Below are positions 1-9,732 of a stretch of DNA of 55,163 nucleotides, piece after piece. How positions within the stretch are numbered: position 1 is the first letter of the stretch; each line of letters begins with the position of its first letter. The position numbers and the translations under genes are program-made. The stretch lies in assembly GCA_021648525.1 (NCBI GenBank), contig JAKISP010000026.1, positions 1 to 55,163 of the forward strand, in the 5' to 3' direction. Source of the DNA: Gammaproteobacteria bacterium. GTDB taxonomy: Bacteria > Pseudomonadota > Gammaproteobacteria > SZUA-140. Below the pieces are notes generated by a model. The model saw only the letters and a program-made list of their open reading frames with translations, ran no database searches and was not told where the DNA came from.

Positions 1-2923
1 TTTCAATATTGCTCAGGTCAACCTTGCGATGGTGTGCTTCGCCATGCAACGAGCCGCCTTTTTCAAAAGCCTTCATCGTTACTGGCGTGTACGTTGCGCC
101 TTTGGGCAGTGTGTCGGGCACAATACCCACCTGCATTTCGGATGGAAAATTCTTGCTGTCGGTAACGCCAGCACGCGCCTGAACAATCGCCAAACTGTCA
201 AAGTGATGAATCATACTGTTGATCTGTTTGGTGTAAGTCACCGGCTCTTCAACAGGAAGATCATTCAGCCATGCACTACGGTAAGCAAACGATTGCGTAC
301 GCTCCTGTTCCGAGAGTTGCTCGTCGATGGTTCTGGCATACATCGCTTCACTGAGAATATTATTGGGAACACGCGCTGGCCAGAATGTCGGCAAATAAGG
401 GTCGTAATCCGGTTCATAGCCATCACGGCAACTGGCGGTATCACAATGCCATGGGATAGCCATCCAGCGTGTGATGCCCCCGGCAACCTGCCCTCCCTTC
501 AATGGCCCGGCAGGCAGGCTGATCACGTCGCTATTCATCAGTGGCCCATAATAGTGCCCGTTAGTGGGTTCAGTTGCACTACTGTGTTTGAGGCGAAACG
601 GTGCCATATACATTTTAGCCGTACGCATAGGCCAGGTCATTTCACAACCGGGATGAAATGCATCCGCCAGACAAAACTCCATAGCAGCCCGGGTCAGCAT
701 ATCCGGCTGTTGATCAACCGGTAACTGTTCAATAGCCGTAGATGCAGTCGCGTCAGGATCATAATCGGCATCAAAATCACCCTCGACCCACTGGTCGAGA
801 AATGACAATTGCAAATCAGACAGGGTCGCATTTTGACGCACAGAGCCGGATGGCGGAATGCTCATCGCATCTCCATATATCCATGGCCACAGCTGCGCAG
901 CTTGCGCACCGGGAATATCATCGCGACGAAAATTATTGGAAATAGTTCTGCGCATCTCGTAATAAGCCGATGATGGATCACCCAGTCTGGCTATCCACTC
1001 AGGCGTTGTGTAGTCGAACTGCCCTCCCCAGCCGAAGGCGGCAGAAAACCCGGCGTTCACCCACTGCAAGTCGGTCATGCGCTGAAAAATCGGCAGGATA
1101 TCCTGTGTAAATGAAGGTCGGGGTGGACGATTTAACATGTGGTTGTTGATCGCGACATCGCGCATCAAATCCCACATGGTGCGCACCGATTTTTGCATCG
1201 GGGCAAAATCGGGCGGCGCACTGATCACCCATGCCGGCAATACGCGAAGCTCAACTCCTTCGTATTTTACGGTTGCGGTGACAGGACCATCAGCGATGTC
1301 GTCATACCAGCCTTCGTTGTTGGAAAACGTGACGGCGATGTCACCATTGATATTTTCTGCTTTCCCGTGGCCTCCCAGCATAACAAGCCTGCCGCATTCG
1401 TCGGTGCGCATTTCACCGAGATAGACCGGGGTGCCCATAAAGTTGCCGCGAAAACTAAGGCTGTCGTGATCACTGATAGAACGGCCCGACACCTGACACA
1501 GTCCACCATCAATGAGCAGCGCCTCCCGGTTGGTAACATTATTATTGCGTAGCAATGACGGTGGCGCATCAGCGGCTTCGGGAATATCCAGCGCCAGTTG
1601 AAACTCATACCAGGATGATTTTTGATTGGCCAGATGCGCAGACCACACTATTTCGGCATTATCCAGAGTCAGTTCCTTAACAGCTTTGCCTGCGGCATTA
1701 AAACCATATATTCGAAATTTCGCCGCCTGACGTTTGAGAGCACCGGTCTTATCCCGGTAAGGCGAATCACTGCAATCAGGCACGGGTTCGACAACTTCCG
1801 GACCAACAAAATAATCATCCGGACTATTGCCGACACGCATCACACCAACCGGAGGATAGATGCCAGCATAAACAATGCAGTCACTGCCGTCATCGGCATC
1901 ATCTTCAAAGGGCGGATTGAGTTTGTCAGGCTCTTGCCCTGACAACCCGTTAGCCTGCTGACGAGCATTTGCACTGGCCGGGTAAACCACTTTCCGTGCA
2001 GCAGCGATACTGCCAAGTGGCTCGTGTGCATCGAGTGTACGCCAGATGTTAAAAGCAAGATTTTGACCAAACTCACTCTGACCAATGGCGCAAATATCCT
2101 GTTGCGGAAAACTTAATTCGGCAATGCGAATATAGGGACTCTCGGTTGTACTCCACACAGCACGCGCATCATCAATCGGCATATCGTCACAAGTACGCAA
2201 CTGAATTTCGAAGCTGAATTTTGCGGGACCATTACGCAGCCGTTGCTGTAAATCAAGGGCCAGATAATCATTATTATCGAACGGTGCGCCACCCTCAGGG
2301 TTATCAGGTACCAATCGATATTTAACAACCTGCTTGCTACCCAATTTAAAAGGCAGGATTGCCCAATAGTTTGCCGTCAAACAACTGGCCTCGACTTTCT
2401 CCATTGCATTGAGTACGTCACCAAGCTCAGGGTGGTCAGTAATATATTGCGGATAATTCCGATTAATAACACCTGCCGTCGTAAATGCGCACATTTGTGT
2501 TGCATCCACTGCAAAAAAACGATCAATGTTTTGAAATATAAAGTCAGCAGTATCACCGTCTCCAAGCAGCATTTGACCTTTTACGTCAAACAGCTTTAAG
2601 CCGACACCTAATGTCGATTTCAGGTCAGGGTCGGTTGGCCCCGTATCGCTGGAAAAACGTACGACACATTGATAAGAATCACCTGCAAAAATACCGACTC
2701 TAAATGCAGGATCTATCTTCGGATCAATATTGAACTCACCATAAACGATGCCATGCTGTTTTTTGAACACTGCACGCCTTGCTGGAATGGCACCACCGGC
2801 GATGCCATGTTTCTGCCCCAGCTCAACAAACATTTCTTTGAGTCGTTCGGCAGTAGAATCCTTATTCCAGCAGCTGACGTTGTTTGCTGAAGGTTCTTGC
2901 CCGTCATCCTTTTTGTCTGTCAT
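1..2923 (-). CDS. Catalase-like/LodA fusion oxidase, C-terminus off window
   Basis: An open frame of at least 974 codons starts at ATG 2923 and runs off the left edge without a stop. Residues about 30-335 resemble the catalase-like family: a VVRFSSD segment, GVGLKLFDVKG, and a FNIWRTLDAHEPLGS segment followed by an Arg and VYPASA. The usual catalase distal His (RvvHakG) reads RAVFKKQHG here, so catalase activity is doubtful. From about residue 350 a LodA/GoxA oxidase domain begins (GIYPPVGVMRVGNSPDDYFV). LodA-type enzymes oxidise amino acids with a cysteine tryptophylquinone cofactor and release H2O2 and ammonia. The likely cofactor residues are Cys760 (HPGCEMTW) and Trp825 (MAIPWHCD). They are 65 residues apart, as are Cys516 and Trp581 of LodA. 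A LodB-like flavoprotein partner would be expected and may lie left of the window. Substrate unknown. Confidence 0.82.
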   Translation of the reverse strand, partial: MTDKKDDGQEPSANNVSCWNKDSTAERLKEMFVELGQKHGIAGGAIPARRAVFKKQHGIVYGEFNIDPKIDPAFRVGIFAGDSYQCVVRFSSDTGPTDPDLKSTLGVGLKLFDVKGQMLLGDGDTADFIFQNIDRFFAVDATQMCAFTTAGVINRNYPQYITDHPELGDVLNAMEKVEASCLTANYWAILPFKLGSKQVVKYRLVPDNPEGGAPFDNNDYLALDLQQRLRNGPAKFSFEIQLRTCDDMPIDDARAVWSTTESPYIRIAELSFPQQDICAIGQSEFGQNLAFNIWRTLDAHEPLGSIAAARKVVYPASANARQQANGLSGQEPDKLNPPFEDDADDGSDCIVYAGIYPPVGVMRVGNSPDDYFVGPEVVEPVPDCSDSPYRDKTGALKRQAAKFRIYGFNAAGKAVKELTLDNAEIVWSAHLANQKSSWYEFQLALDIPEAADAPPSLLRNNNVTNREALLIDGGLCQVSGRSISDHDSLSFRGNFMGTPVYLGEMRTDECGRLVMLGGHGKAENINGDIAVTFSNNEGWYDDIADGPVTATVKYEGVELRVLPAWVISAPPDFAPMQKSVRTMWDLMRDVAINNHMLNRPPRPSFTQDILPIFQRMTDLQWVNAGFSAAFGWGGQFDYTTPEWIARLGDPSSAYYEMRRTISNNFRRDDIPGAQAAQLWPWIYGDAMSIPPSGSVRQNATLSDLQLSFLDQWVEGDFDADYDPDATASTAIEQLPVDQQPDMLTRAAMEFCLADAFHPGCEMTWPMRTAKMYMAPFRLKHSSATEPTNGHYYGPLMNSDVISLPAGPLKGGQVAGGITRWMAIPWHCDTASCRDGYEPDYDPYLPTFWPARVPNNILSEAMYARTIDEQLSEQERTQSFAYRSAWLNDLPVEEPVTYTKQINSMIHHFDSLAIVQARAGVTDSKNFPSEMQVGIVPDTLPKGATYTPVTMKAFEKGGSLHGEAHHRKVDLSNIE

Positions 2924-3372
2924 GTGTTTATCCCTGACTGAAGTTTATGTTGCGCCGCTCACATCGTTATCGATATGAACCCGAATAAAAACCGTTTTTC
3001 TACGGAAAAACAAATCAGGTGATGGAAGAAAATGCCCTGATCTATCCTTGATCAACCGGTTGTGAATTGTTGATAATCCTATAAAATAGTGCAAAAAAGA
3101 ATGAATGACACACTGACTGTAAAAAAAATTCTCCATGCGTAATACTCTGCTAACGCACATTTTTATCGTCAGGCAGTTTTTTATTTCCATCCCCTTTGTT
3201 TTTCATAGCATTTACTATTTTTTGGTCATATATCGTTCAATTCGGATCGCCACTTTCGCGCTTTTGTGATTGAAGAACGAGCACCAACAACAGGGTGCGT
3301 TATTTCATACATGCTCCTTAAGGAACATATGCTTTTGACTGCGCTCGCACCCCACTCTGTTAAGATTAGCCT
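2924..3372. other. Divergent intergenic region, oxidase / cti
   Basis: This 449-base AT-rich spacer separates the minus-strand oxidase from the plus-strand isomerase, so it should hold both promoters. I see no convincing conserved operator. The stretch at 3001-3200 is rich in A and T runs. No open frame here resembles a gene. Confidence 0.5.
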
Positions 3373-5802
3373 ATGTATCAACATCACAAAATAATCACCC
3401 GCAAACGCCTGCTGATACTCTCCGTTATGCTGCTGACCGGCTTTCTGGTCAACGAAATTTTGATCTCACAATTTGTGATGAAAGATATACCGGCATCCAT
3501 CCAGTCTGATCTGGCTATTGCCGCACAAAGTGAGCCGGTGGGCTGGGAAAACCAGGTAAAACCAGTGCTGGAGCGACGCTGCGTTGTGTGTCACGGCTGT
3601 TACGACGCGCCCTGCCAATTGAAACTCTCGTCCCCTGAGGGCCTGCTACGTGGCGCAAGTACCGAAAGTATTTACGATCCGTCACGGGTAACGCCCATGC
3701 AGCCGACCCGCTTGCTCATTGACGCCCAAAATACTGCCCAGTGGCGCTCCCGTGATTTCCACCCGGTGGTCAACGAAAGTCTGCAAAATGACCCGGAAGC
3801 CAATCTGAAAAATTCGGTGCTTTATCATCTGTTACGACTGAAACAACAACACCCGCAACCTGATATAGATACATTTTCCGATAGCTTCACTCTGGGACTG
3901 AACCGCGAGCAAACCTGCCCGACACTGGATTCCATGGATGAATTTGCCCGCAAGCGCCCTTTGTGGGGTATGCCCTATGCCATGCCCAATCTGCAAGAAC
4001 AGGAATATCAAACACTGATTTCCTGGCTGGCCCAAGGTACACCGACACCGGCACCGCCCACTCCCTCCGCCACAGTGCAACCACAAATCAAACACTGGGA
4101 GCTGTTTCTCAACGGAACCAGCAACAAGCAACGGCTGGTCAACCGTTATCTCTACGAACATCTGTTCCACGCACACATTCACTTTGCCGATTCACCACAG
4201 CGGGAATTCTACCGGCTGGTGCGCTCACACACCCCGCCCGGACAGGCCATCGATGAAATCCCCACCACACTCCCCTTTGACGACCCGGGTAGTACACCTT
4301 TTTATTATCGCCTGCTGCGCTATCACCCCAGCATCGTGGCGAAAAACCATATCGTCTATGAATTTTCCGCACGCCGTATGGAACGGTATCAAGAGTTGTT
4401 TCTAAAACCGAAATACTCCGTAGAGACACTGCCCTCATACCAGCCAGAACTGGCCTCCAATCCTTTCAAAGTCTTTGCCGCCCTGCCCACAACATCGCGT
4501 TATCGTTTTTTGCTGGACGACGCGCGTTTTTTTATCGAAGGCTTTATCAAAGGGCCAGTCTGTCGTGGACAGATTGCCCTGAATGTTATCGAAGATCAGT
4601 TTTGGGTGATGTTCTTTGATCCCGACCAGCCGGTGATTACCAACAAGGCACGTTTTATTGACGAAATGAGCAATGATTTACAACTCCCTGCCGATGGCGG
4701 CAGCAACCTGGACCTACTGCGCATCTGGACCGACTACTGGCAGGGACAGCGACGTTACATGGAGCGTAAACAAGCCTGGTTCAAAACCATTGGCACACAC
4801 GATATCGGCCATGCCCTGAACTACATCTGGGATGGTGATGGCAACAACCCCAATGCGGCTTTGACTGTTTTCCGGCATTTTGACAGTGGCTCGGTTGCCT
4901 ACGGACTGGTGGGCGAAAACCCGGAAACCGCCTGGGTTATCGACTATCCGTTATTTGAACGCATTCACTATTTACTGGTGGCGGGTTTCAATGTGTACGG
5001 CAATCTGGGACATCGCATGAGCACCCGGATCTACATGGATTTTCTGCGTATGGAAGGAGAAGATTATTTTCTGGCCTTTCTGCCCGTAAGCCAACGCAAA
5101 GCCATACGTGACAGCTGGTATATGGGTCAGAGGGAAAGTGTCGAAAAACTGTTTTCTGCGCCCCAGGAATGGCTGAACACAGAAGCTGTCAATGGCTACC
5201 GCACCGATGACCCACAGAAAGAACTGTATAAATTTCTGAAAATCCGTCTTGCAGGTGCAACACGGCAGACACAGAATCTGAATCGCTGTAGCCTAACGAA
5301 TAATTGCAAAAGCTCCCTGCCCATCGATGTCGAAACCCGGGTGGACAAAGCCATGAACGCAATTGCTCGTTTACAAGGTGAAAACCTGCATGCCTTTCCC
5401 GATGTGTCCTTTGTGCGGGTCAAGACTGGCACAGAGGAGCAAGACCTCGCCTACACCCTGATTCGTAACAAAGCCTATAAAAATGTCACCTCTTTTCTGG
5501 CTGATGAACATGAACGGGATCGTGCGGATATCGAACAGGATACGATGACCGTGGTGAACTGGCTGGAAGGCTCTTATCCCAACTTCTTTCTCTCTGTGGC
5601 CTTGTCAGAAATTGATGAATTCAGCCAACGCTGCGCCAATATTCGCAGTGCTGAAGATTATGCAGCGTTTATTGAGCGTTATGGTGTGAGCCGTACCAAT
5701 CCCGCATTTTGGGAACAGGCTGACTGGTTTCAGGATAAATTCCGGGATAACAAACCGGTACAGGCAGGGTTGTTTGATTTGAACCGGTATCAGGCTCATT
5801 AG
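3373..5802 (+). CDS. cti: Fatty acid cis/trans isomerase
   Basis: The 809-residue product matches the Cti family in length and motifs. Cti is a periplasmic c-type haem protein that converts cis double bonds of phospholipid acyl chains to trans, which stiffens the membrane under solvent or heat stress. An N-terminal membrane segment (about residues 11-31) acts as a signal anchor. The haem motif CVVCH is followed by GCYDAPCQLKL, which is diagnostic of the family. A His-rich stretch (GTHDIGHALNYIWD) and RYPRM-like core motifs are seen further on. No strong Shine-Dalgarno precedes ATG 3373, but the signal anchor starts directly after it. Its substrates are products of the FabA/FabB pathway encoded at 26-28 kb. 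It is divergent from the oxidase gene and apparently monocistronic. Confidence 0.93.
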   Translation: MYQHHKIITRKRLLILSVMLLTGFLVNEILISQFVMKDIPASIQSDLAIAAQSEPVGWENQVKPVLERRCVVCHGCYDAPCQLKLSSPEGLLRGASTESIYDPSRVTPMQPTRLLIDAQNTAQWRSRDFHPVVNESLQNDPEANLKNSVLYHLLRLKQQHPQPDIDTFSDSFTLGLNREQTCPTLDSMDEFARKRPLWGMPYAMPNLQEQEYQTLISWLAQGTPTPAPPTPSATVQPQIKHWELFLNGTSNKQRLVNRYLYEHLFHAHIHFADSPQREFYRLVRSHTPPGQAIDEIPTTLPFDDPGSTPFYYRLLRYHPSIVAKNHIVYEFSARRMERYQELFLKPKYSVETLPSYQPELASNPFKVFAALPTTSRYRFLLDDARFFIEGFIKGPVCRGQIALNVIEDQFWVMFFDPDQPVITNKARFIDEMSNDLQLPADGGSNLDLLRIWTDYWQGQRRYMERKQAWFKTIGTHDIGHALNYIWDGDGNNPNAALTVFRHFDSGSVAYGLVGENPETAWVIDYPLFERIHYLLVAGFNVYGNLGHRMSTRIYMDFLRMEGEDYFLAFLPVSQRKAIRDSWYMGQRESVEKLFSAPQEWLNTEAVNGYRTDDPQKELYKFLKIRLAGATRQTQNLNRCSLTNNCKSSLPIDVETRVDKAMNAIARLQGENLHAFPDVSFVRVKTGTEEQDLAYTLIRNKAYKNVTSFLADEHERDRADIEQDTMTVVNWLEGSYPNFFLSVALSEIDEFSQRCANIRSAEDYAAFIERYGVSRTNPAFWEQADWFQDKFRDNKPVQAGLFDLNRYQAH

Positions 5803-5867
5803 TCGCCTCAGAAAAGCGAATTTGTGGTGAAAGCAAAGGAAGTGCTTTGGAGATGTGTGGTGTTATT

Positions 5868-5908
5868 AACGCAGAGTACGCAGAGGCGCAAAGGGCGCAG
5901 AGAAAAAA
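5868..5908. repeat. Dispersed gcagag-rich intergenic repeat, copy 1
   Basis: The stretch aacgcagagtacgcagaggc continues with more gcaaag/gcagag units. A longer, folded relative lies at 9334-9420, beyond prfB. Such gcagag/ctctgc repeats occur between genes in many gammaproteobacteria. The rest of 5803-6054 shows no gene. Confidence 0.6.
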
Positions 5909-6054
5909 CCTTTTTACTGCTATTTGTATTTTCCACTGGCAAAGCAAGATTGCTGAAAGACTATATTGAAGTAACTTCGCGACACTGCCGATAACACTGG
6001 CCCATATTTAGTGAAACCCGATAAAAACACTATTCTCGCCGTCCTTCTTTTGGA

Positions 6055-6345
6055 TCAGACATAAATAGCCTCTTGCTTTACATAGGGGCGTAATTTAGGC
6101 CGCAGCGCTTTTTCTGTCACCAAATCAATAGAGACACCAAACAGATCCTCCAGATAAAACTGGATGCCAAAATAACGTTTCGATGTGGCCGGTCCATCAA
6201 AATCGACAAGAATATCAATATCGCTATCCAGCTTGGCTACGTCTCTGGCTGTGGAACCGAACAGTGCCAGCGCAGTGACACCAAACTGTTTTGTCAGGTG
6301 AGTCTTGTGTGCATTCAATAATGCCAGGGCTTCATCTCTTTTCAT
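6055..6345 (-). CDS. MNT-type nucleotidyltransferase, orphan
   Basis: A short protein (96 residues from ATG 6345; GTG 6372 is an alternative giving 105) with the minimal nucleotidyltransferase signature. FGVTALALFGSTARD is followed by LDSDIDILVDF, which supplies the G-S and D-x-D metal-binding residues. Members of this family (MntA-like) are usually antitoxins that AMPylate a HEPN ribonuclease encoded next door. No HEPN gene follows: the 250 bases downstream contain only a repeat and no open frame of that type. It is therefore an orphan here, either a decayed toxin-antitoxin pair or a protein acting on a partner elsewhere. It lies downstream of lysS on the same strand, 180 bases away. Confidence 0.8.
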   Translation of the reverse strand: MKRDEALALLNAHKTHLTKQFGVTALALFGSTARDVAKLDSDIDILVDFDGPATSKRYFGIQFYLEDLFGVSIDLVTEKALRPKLRPYVKQEAIYV

Positions 6346-6525
6346 TTTCAATAACTCAATGTGCTGCAACACTGCAAGGACTCCGTTCCGCTTCGGTTCT
6401 CCATGGTTGCCATCAATGATGGCGTTTCATACGAATATTGCCAGTATTGACAGCACATTGTGTTATTTCGCGATGGGTATATTTACCAGATTACTATTGG
6501 AAGCTTCCAGTCAGAAAGATACTCA

Positions 6526-8043
6526 TCATTTTTTTGTCCGCATATGCGGAAACAGCAGCACGTCACGAATAGAAGGTGAATCAGTAAACAACATCACCAA
6601 CCGGTCAATACCGATGCCTTCACCTGCGGTGGGTGGCATACCGTGTTCCAGAGCGGTGATGTAATCAGCATCGTAATGCATGGCTTCGTCATCACCGGCT
6701 TCTTTTTCTTCCACTTGCTTGCGGAAGCGTTCGGCCTGATCTTCGGCATCATTCAATTCAGAAAAACCATTGGCCAGTTCTCGACCACCGACAAAAAATT
6801 CAAAACGGTCGGTAACAAAAGGGTCTTCATCACTACGTCGTGCAAGTGGTGACACTTCAGTGGGATACGCGGTAATAAAAGTGGGGTCTTTGAGTTTATG
6901 CTCAACGGTTTTTTCAAAAATTTCGATTTGCACCTTGCCCAGACCGTAACTGTCTTTCAACGGGATTTTAAGTGCTTCGGCTATTTGACGGGCAGCGTCT
7001 AGCGTTTGCAAATTTTCCAGCTGCAAATCGGGATTGAAGTGCAAAATGGATTCCACAATCGTCATACGCGCAAAAGGCTTGCCGAAGTCGAATTCTTCAC
7101 CTTGATAAGGCAACACGGTAGTACCATGAATTTCCTGCGCCATACCGCGTAGCATTTCTTCAGTGAGGTCCATCAAGTCTTTATAATCAGCATAGGCTTG
7201 ATAAAATTCCACCATGGTGAATTCGGGATTGTGGCGAGTCGATAAACCTTCGTTACGAAAGTTGCGATTGATTTCAAACACTCGCTCAAAACCACCCACC
7301 ACCAAACGCTTTAAATACAGTTCCGGTGCAACACGTAAATACAGACCCATGTCCAAAGCATTATGATGCGTCACAAATGGACGTGCTGTGGCACCACCGG
7401 GAATAACGTGCATCATGGGCGTTTCCACTTCCATGAAATCACGCTCCAGTAAAAACCGGCGCATATAATCCACCACCTGTGAACGCACCCGGAATGTGGT
7501 TCGTGTGACCTCGTTCATAATGAGGTCCACATAACGTTGCCGATATTTGGTTTCCTGATCTGCAAGGCCGTGCCATTTTTCCGGTAGCGGGCGCAGAGAT
7601 TTGGTGAGCAAACGAATATCATCCACACGCACTGACAATTCATCAGTCTGGGTTTTGAACAATACGCCTTCGGCACCGATGATGTCGCCGATATCCCATT
7701 TTTTAAATTGCTGGTTGTAAAAATTTTCGGGCAGATCATCACGGGTCACAAATAATTGCATCTTGCCCGACATGTCCTGCACATGAGCGAAGCTGGCTTT
7801 ACCCATGACGCGGCGGCTCATCATACGCCCCGCTATTTTCACACGCAGCGGATTGTCTGCCAGCTCTTCTTTCGTTTTTTCGCCGTATTCGGCGTGTAAT
7901 TCACCGGCCATTACATCACGACGAAAATCATTGGGGAAAGCGTTGCCGGTTTCCCGCAATGCGGACAATTTACTGCGGCGCTGTGCAATAAGCGCGTTAG
8001 TGTCTTCTACGGTTTCGGTTTTTTGTTTGTTGTTGTCTGACAT
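6526..8043 (-). CDS. lysS: Lysyl-tRNA synthetase, class II
   Basis: The 505-residue product has the same length as Escherichia coli LysS. It charges tRNA-Lys with lysine in the cytoplasm. An N-terminal OB-fold anticodon-binding domain (about residues 65-150) precedes the class II catalytic core. Motif 2 is visible at [20 protein letters not shown] and motif 3 at [11 protein letters not shown] near the C-terminus. It follows prfB on the same strand after a 58-base gap, the common prfB-lysS operon of gammaproteobacteria, so the two are probably co-transcribed. Start ATG 8043 gives the expected charged N-terminal extension. Confidence 0.97.
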   Translation of the reverse strand: MSDNNKQKTETVEDTNALIAQRRSKLSALRETGNAFPNDFRRDVMAGELHAEYGEKTKEELADNPLRVKIAGRMMSRRVMGKASFAHVQDMSGKMQLFVTRDDLPENFYNQQFKKWDIGDIIGAEGVLFKTQTDELSVRVDDIRLLTKSLRPLPEKWHGLADQETKYRQRYVDLIMNEVTRTTFRVRSQVVDYMRRFLLERDFMEVETPMMHVIPGGATARPFVTHHNALDMGLYLRVAPELYLKRLVVGGFERVFEINRNFRNEGLSTRHNPEFTMVEFYQAYADYKDLMDLTEEMLRGMAQEIHGTTVLPYQGEEFDFGKPFARMTIVESILHFNPDLQLENLQTLDAARQIAEALKIPLKDSYGLGKVQIEIFEKTVEHKLKDPTFITAYPTEVSPLARRSDEDPFVTDRFEFFVGGRELANGFSELNDAEDQAERFRKQVEEKEAGDDEAMHYDADYITALEHGMPPTAGEGIGIDRLVMLFTDSPSIRDVLLFPHMRTKK

Positions 8044-8101
8044 GAATGACTTCTCGTTATGTTTTTGTATTTTCTCGACAACCTCTGCGGAGGTGGAGAG
8101 A

Positions 8102-9200
8102 TTAAAGTCCGGATTTCAAACTCGCTTCAATAAACTGATCCAATCCACCATCAAGCACGGCTTGCGTGTTGCCCGTTTCCACACCGGTGCGTAAATCCTT
8201 GATGCGCGACTGATCCAGCACGTAGGAGCGAATCTGGCTGCCCCAGCCGATATCGGCCTTGTTGTCTTCCACCACCTGCTGATCGGCATTGCGTTTTTGC
8301 ATTTCATATTCATACAGTTTGGCCTTGAGCTGCTTCATGGCCGAGGCCTTGTTTTTGTGCTGCGAACGATCATTCTGGCATTGCACCACGAGGTTCGTAG
8401 GGTTATGTGTGATACGCACGGCAGACTCGGTACGGTTAACATGCTGACCACCAGCACCCGAAGCACGGTACACGTCAATGCGCAGATCGGCAGGATTGAT
8501 ATCGATATCAATATCGTCGTCTATTTCTGGCGAAACAAAAACCGAAGCAAACGAAGTGTGTCGGCGACCACCGGAATCAAACGGTGATTTTCGCACCAGC
8601 CGGTGTACACCCGTCTCGGTACGCAACCAGCCGAAAGCGTATTCACCCTCGAAGTGAATGGTGGCACTTTTGATGCCTGCCACATCCCCATCCGAGGCTT
8701 CCACCAGCTCGGTTTTAAACCCATGCGCCTCGCCCCAGCGCAGATACATGCGCAACAGCATTTCGGCCCAGTCCTGCGCTTCGGTGCCACCGGAGCCGGA
8801 CTGGATGTCCAGGTAGGCATTGTTGGGGTCCATCTCGTTGGAAAACATGCGGCGGAATTCCAGCTTGGCCAGCTGGGTTTCCAGCTCATCAAGGTCAGCC
8901 ACCACCGCATCCACCGTTTCCTGATCATCCTCCTCGGCGGCCATTTCCAGCAGATCGGCCGCTTCGCTCAGATTGTTATCCATATTGCGAATGGTGTTAA
9001 CCACCAGTTCCAGCGACGAACGCTCCTTGCCTAACGCCTGGGCACGCTCGGGGTCATTCCAGACTTCGGGCACCTCCAGCTCACGGACAACCTCGTCCAG
9101 CTGCTCACATTTGGTTTCGTAGTCAAAGGTACCCCCTCAGAGCATCGGTGCGCCCTTGCATGTCTTTGATACGGGAAGAAATGAGGCTGATTTCAAGCAT
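8102..9200 (-). CDS. prfB: Peptide chain release factor 2 (programmed +1 frameshift)
   Basis: RF2 recognises UGA and UAA stop codons and triggers peptide release. The gene starts at ATG 9200 with 25 codons ending LRGYL. An in-frame UGA (9125-9123) follows, and translation must shift +1 to continue with DYETKCEQL. Joining the two gives 365 residues, the exact length of E. coli RF2. The main frame contains SGAGGQHVN, whose GGQ loop catalyses hydrolysis, and the SPF stop-recognition motif in KSPFDSGG. Read without the shift, only the 323-residue main part from an internal ATG (9073) would be predicted, which is too short. It is followed by lysS. The recJ stub lies upstream, matching the recJ-prfB-lysS order of E. 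coli. Confidence 0.96.
9122..9137 (-). promoter_or_regulatory. RF2 frameshift signal
   Basis: On the minus strand AGGGGGTACCTTTGAC has an internal Shine-Dalgarno-like AGGGGG, a short spacer and the slippery CUU UGA C. This is the classical RF2 autoregulatory site: when RF2 is scarce the ribosome pauses at UGA and shifts +1. Confidence 0.95.
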
Positions 9201-9333
9201 GTGGAGTAAACCCTTGTTTAGAACCGGGAAAAGCGCGTCATTCTACAGTAGCAAGAGAAGGTTTACATCCCGTACAATCGTTCCAATGCAGTGGGAGGCT
9301 ATGTTGTCGTGGCACTGACAAGTGGTGTGCTAT

Positions 9334-9420
9334 AAACACAGAGATCACAGAGACGCAGAGGGCACAGAGTCTTTAGTGTTTTTCTCTGCGTCCTTTGCGT
9401 CTCGGCGACCTCTGCGTTAA
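9334..9420. repeat. Dispersed gcagag/ctctgc inverted repeat, copy 2
   Basis: Units of cagagacgcagagg on the left arm face ctctgcgtcctttgcgtctc on the right arm, around a short AT loop. The transcript would fold into a long imperfect hairpin between the recJ stub and prfB. Copy 1 (5868-5908) is a half-length relative, so the pair flanks the prfB-lysS-MNT block. Confidence 0.65.
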
Positions 9421-9540
9421 ATACACGGAGGCTTTTAAAAGCAGGTAGCCAAGGGTAGCGCCTGAACATGGTTTTGGAGGCAGTCTGTTGTTCTGGCTCG
9501 TTGGGGTTCATAAAAAACATTCACCCCAACCTACGCATTT

Positions 9541-9669
9541 TTAGACTGGCTCGATGTATTCCACCATCAACTGGGCACTACGTTTGCCATTAAACTCATT
9601 GACACCCAGCCGATAGGCCAGCGTCACCTGTTTCACACCCACCGGCCAGTCATCATCGACGGCAACAAA
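9541..9669 (-). pseudogene. recJ: recJ 3' stub (about 43 codons)
   Basis: The minus-strand frame ending at TAA 9543-9541 reads VAVDDDWPVGVKQVTLAYRL and then GVNEFNGKRSAQLMVEYIEPV. This resembles the C-terminal end of single-strand exonuclease RecJ (VNEF-G---QLMVEYIE pattern). Its place just upstream of prfB, where recJ sits in many gammaproteobacteria, supports the call. Upstream of about 9670 the frame enters the sequence gacacccatgacaagggct, an end of a RAYT-type element, and all resemblance stops. The other 500 or so codons are not in this window. Either the gene was destroyed when the accessory region arrived, or the junction is an assembly artefact at a repeat. Confidence 0.75.
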
Positions 9670-9674
9670 AAATA

Positions 9675-9693
9675 GACACCCATGACAAGGGCT
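9675..9693 (+). repeat. RAYT-type element end, solo copy
   Basis: The 19 bases gacacccatgacaagggct are identical to 14417-14435, the left end of the intact RAYT element. This solo copy marks the breakpoint between the recJ stub and the integron cassettes. Confidence 0.8.
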
Positions 9694-9726
9694 TATTGAC
9701 AGAGTTAGGGCTCATATGTGTTAGGC
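9694..9726 (-). other. Truncated attC site
   Basis: GCCTAAC on the minus strand (9726-9720) starts an attC just after the DUF4236 stop codon. The palindromic partner and the closing GTTRRRY are absent: after about 30 bases the sequence becomes a RAYT element end and then recJ. Confidence 0.6.
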
Positions 9727-9732
9727 GCATAT

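Noticed and set aside
29-724. 231-residue plus-strand frame
   Set aside because: It is antisense to the conserved LodA domain; its sequence resembles nothing.
8603-9034. 143-residue plus-strand frame
   Set aside because: Shadow of prfB.
8102-9073. Release factor 2 starting at the internal ATG 9073 (323 residues)
   Set aside because: The N-terminal 42 residues lie upstream across a canonical +1 frameshift site; joining them restores 365 residues.
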